Source: Flavobacteriaceae bacterium
GTDB taxonomy: Bacteria; Bacteroidota; Bacteroidia; Flavobacteriales; Flavobacteriaceae
Direction of reading: 5' to 3'
NCBI GenBank assembly: GCA_020347545.1
Contig: CP070731.1
Span: 299,465-306,232, forward strand
Length of the DNA stretch: 6,768 nt
Of this stretch, positions 6,241 through 6,768 are shown piece after piece; positions within the stretch are counted from its first letter, which is position 1; each line of letters opens with the position of its first letter. Position numbers and translations under genes: made by a program. The notes beneath the pieces are model-generated. The model made no database searches, had not been told where the DNA came from, and saw nothing but the letters and a program-made list of their open reading frames with translations.

Positions 6241-6296
6241 TACTTAAGTGTAACTTATTTTATTTTAGCGATACCAATTGTAAAAAACCAATCCTT

Positions 6297-6768
6297 ATGG
6301 TATCTGATTTTATAAGATTAGAATGGAAACAGTTCATTCGGTCTTCTTATTGGCAAAAAAGCATTGCCCTTAACATTTTTCTTGTTTTTATAGCTCTTTA
6401 CTTTATTGTGGTTTTCCTGGGGCTGGGATTAGGACTCTATCCGATTCTTAAAAAACAGTTCCCTGAAAAAGACCCTTTCCAACTTGTAAATCAATTTGTT
6501 TTTTATTGGTTCCTGGTCGACTTGCTGATGCGTTTCTTTTTTCAAAAACTACCTGTCATGAGCATTAAACCGCTATTGACTCTGCCTTTACGAAAAAGTA
6601 AAATAGTGCATTATGTTCTCGGAAAATCGGTAATTTCTTTTTTTAATTTTCTTCCGCTCTTCGCCGTGATACCGTTTGGAGCAGTTTTGATTGCTAACGA
6701 TTACAGTACGTCGCAGGTCCTGAACTGGATGATCTTTATGATGATCGCTACCCTAATCATCAATTTTT
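6297..6768 (+). CDS. DUF5687-like integral membrane protein, N-terminal part (cut by window edge)
   Basis: An open frame starts at ATG 6297 and runs off the end with 157 complete codons visible. The protein begins with a short cytosolic-looking segment containing LEWKQFIRSSYWQKSI, then hydrophobic spans at about 23-48, 62-80, 108-133 and from 142 onward, with the charged loop LPLRKSKIVHYVLGK (96-110) between spans. This resembles the Bacteroidota family DUF5687, multi-span proteins that look like ABC-2-type exporter permeases and are often followed by an ATP-binding cassette gene. That partner would lie beyond the right edge. The assignment rests on remembered family resemblance, and transport function is inference. 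The gene starts 56 nt after purM with no terminator hairpin between, so read-through from the pheS cluster is possible. No Shine-Dalgarno sequence is seen. The only other reading is an unclassified membrane protein. Confidence 0.8.
   Translation, partial: MVSDFIRLEWKQFIRSSYWQKSIALNIFLVFIALYFIVVFLGLGLGLYPILKKQFPEKDPFQLVNQFVFYWFLVDLLMRFFFQKLPVMSIKPLLTLPLRKSKIVHYVLGKSVISFFNFLPLFAVIPFGAVLIANDYSTSQVLNWMIFMMIATLIINF

Noticed and set aside
6245..6257. Possible terminator hairpin after purM (TAAGT, GTA loop, ACTTA) followed by T-rich sequence
   Set aside because: The stem has only 5 pairs, nearly all A-T, with a 3-nt loop and an interrupted T tract. It is far weaker than the two clear terminators in this window.

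Overview
The window looks like chromosomal DNA from a member of the Bacteroidota, most likely family Flavobacteriaceae. The evidence is AT-rich DNA, translation starts mostly without a Shine-Dalgarno sequence, repeated TANNTTTG-type -7 promoter elements, a PurM of the long (~390 aa) Bacteroidota form, and a terminal membrane protein resembling DUF5687, a family I know mainly from Bacteroidota. The genus cannot be named from the sequence alone.

Layout from left to right. (1) The 3' end of rplT (ribosomal protein L20, +) converges on prfA (peptide chain release factor 1, -), with a strong bidirectional terminator hairpin between them. (2) prfA diverges from a small lipoprotein-type cytochrome c gene (+); each side has a TAAATTTG -7 element. 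(3) The cytochrome gene converges on gdhA (NADP-type glutamate dehydrogenase, -), again with a bidirectional hairpin terminator between them. (4) gdhA diverges from a tight + strand cluster of pheS (phenylalanyl-tRNA synthetase alpha), a small retropepsin-like aspartic protease gene, and purM (AIR synthetase). Gaps inside the cluster are 3 and 2 nt, so co-transcription and translational coupling are likely. (5) After 56 nt, a membrane protein gene begins and runs off the right edge.

The genes serve core metabolism and information processing: translation (rplT, prfA, pheS), nitrogen assimilation (gdhA), purine synthesis (purM) and electron transfer (cytochrome c). I see no mobile element, CRISPR array, tRNA, rRNA or defence system, and no gene-free stretch over about 220 bp.

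Two points deserve a second look. The glutamate dehydrogenase has valine at position 166, where the family normally has its catalytic aspartate, while the other active-site residues I can recognise are intact. A single-domain retropepsin-like protease of unknown function is embedded between two housekeeping genes. Smaller observations are a 9-bp perfect inverted repeat over the predicted gdhA promoter, a palindrome inside the predicted prfA promoter, and the absence of pheT next to pheS.
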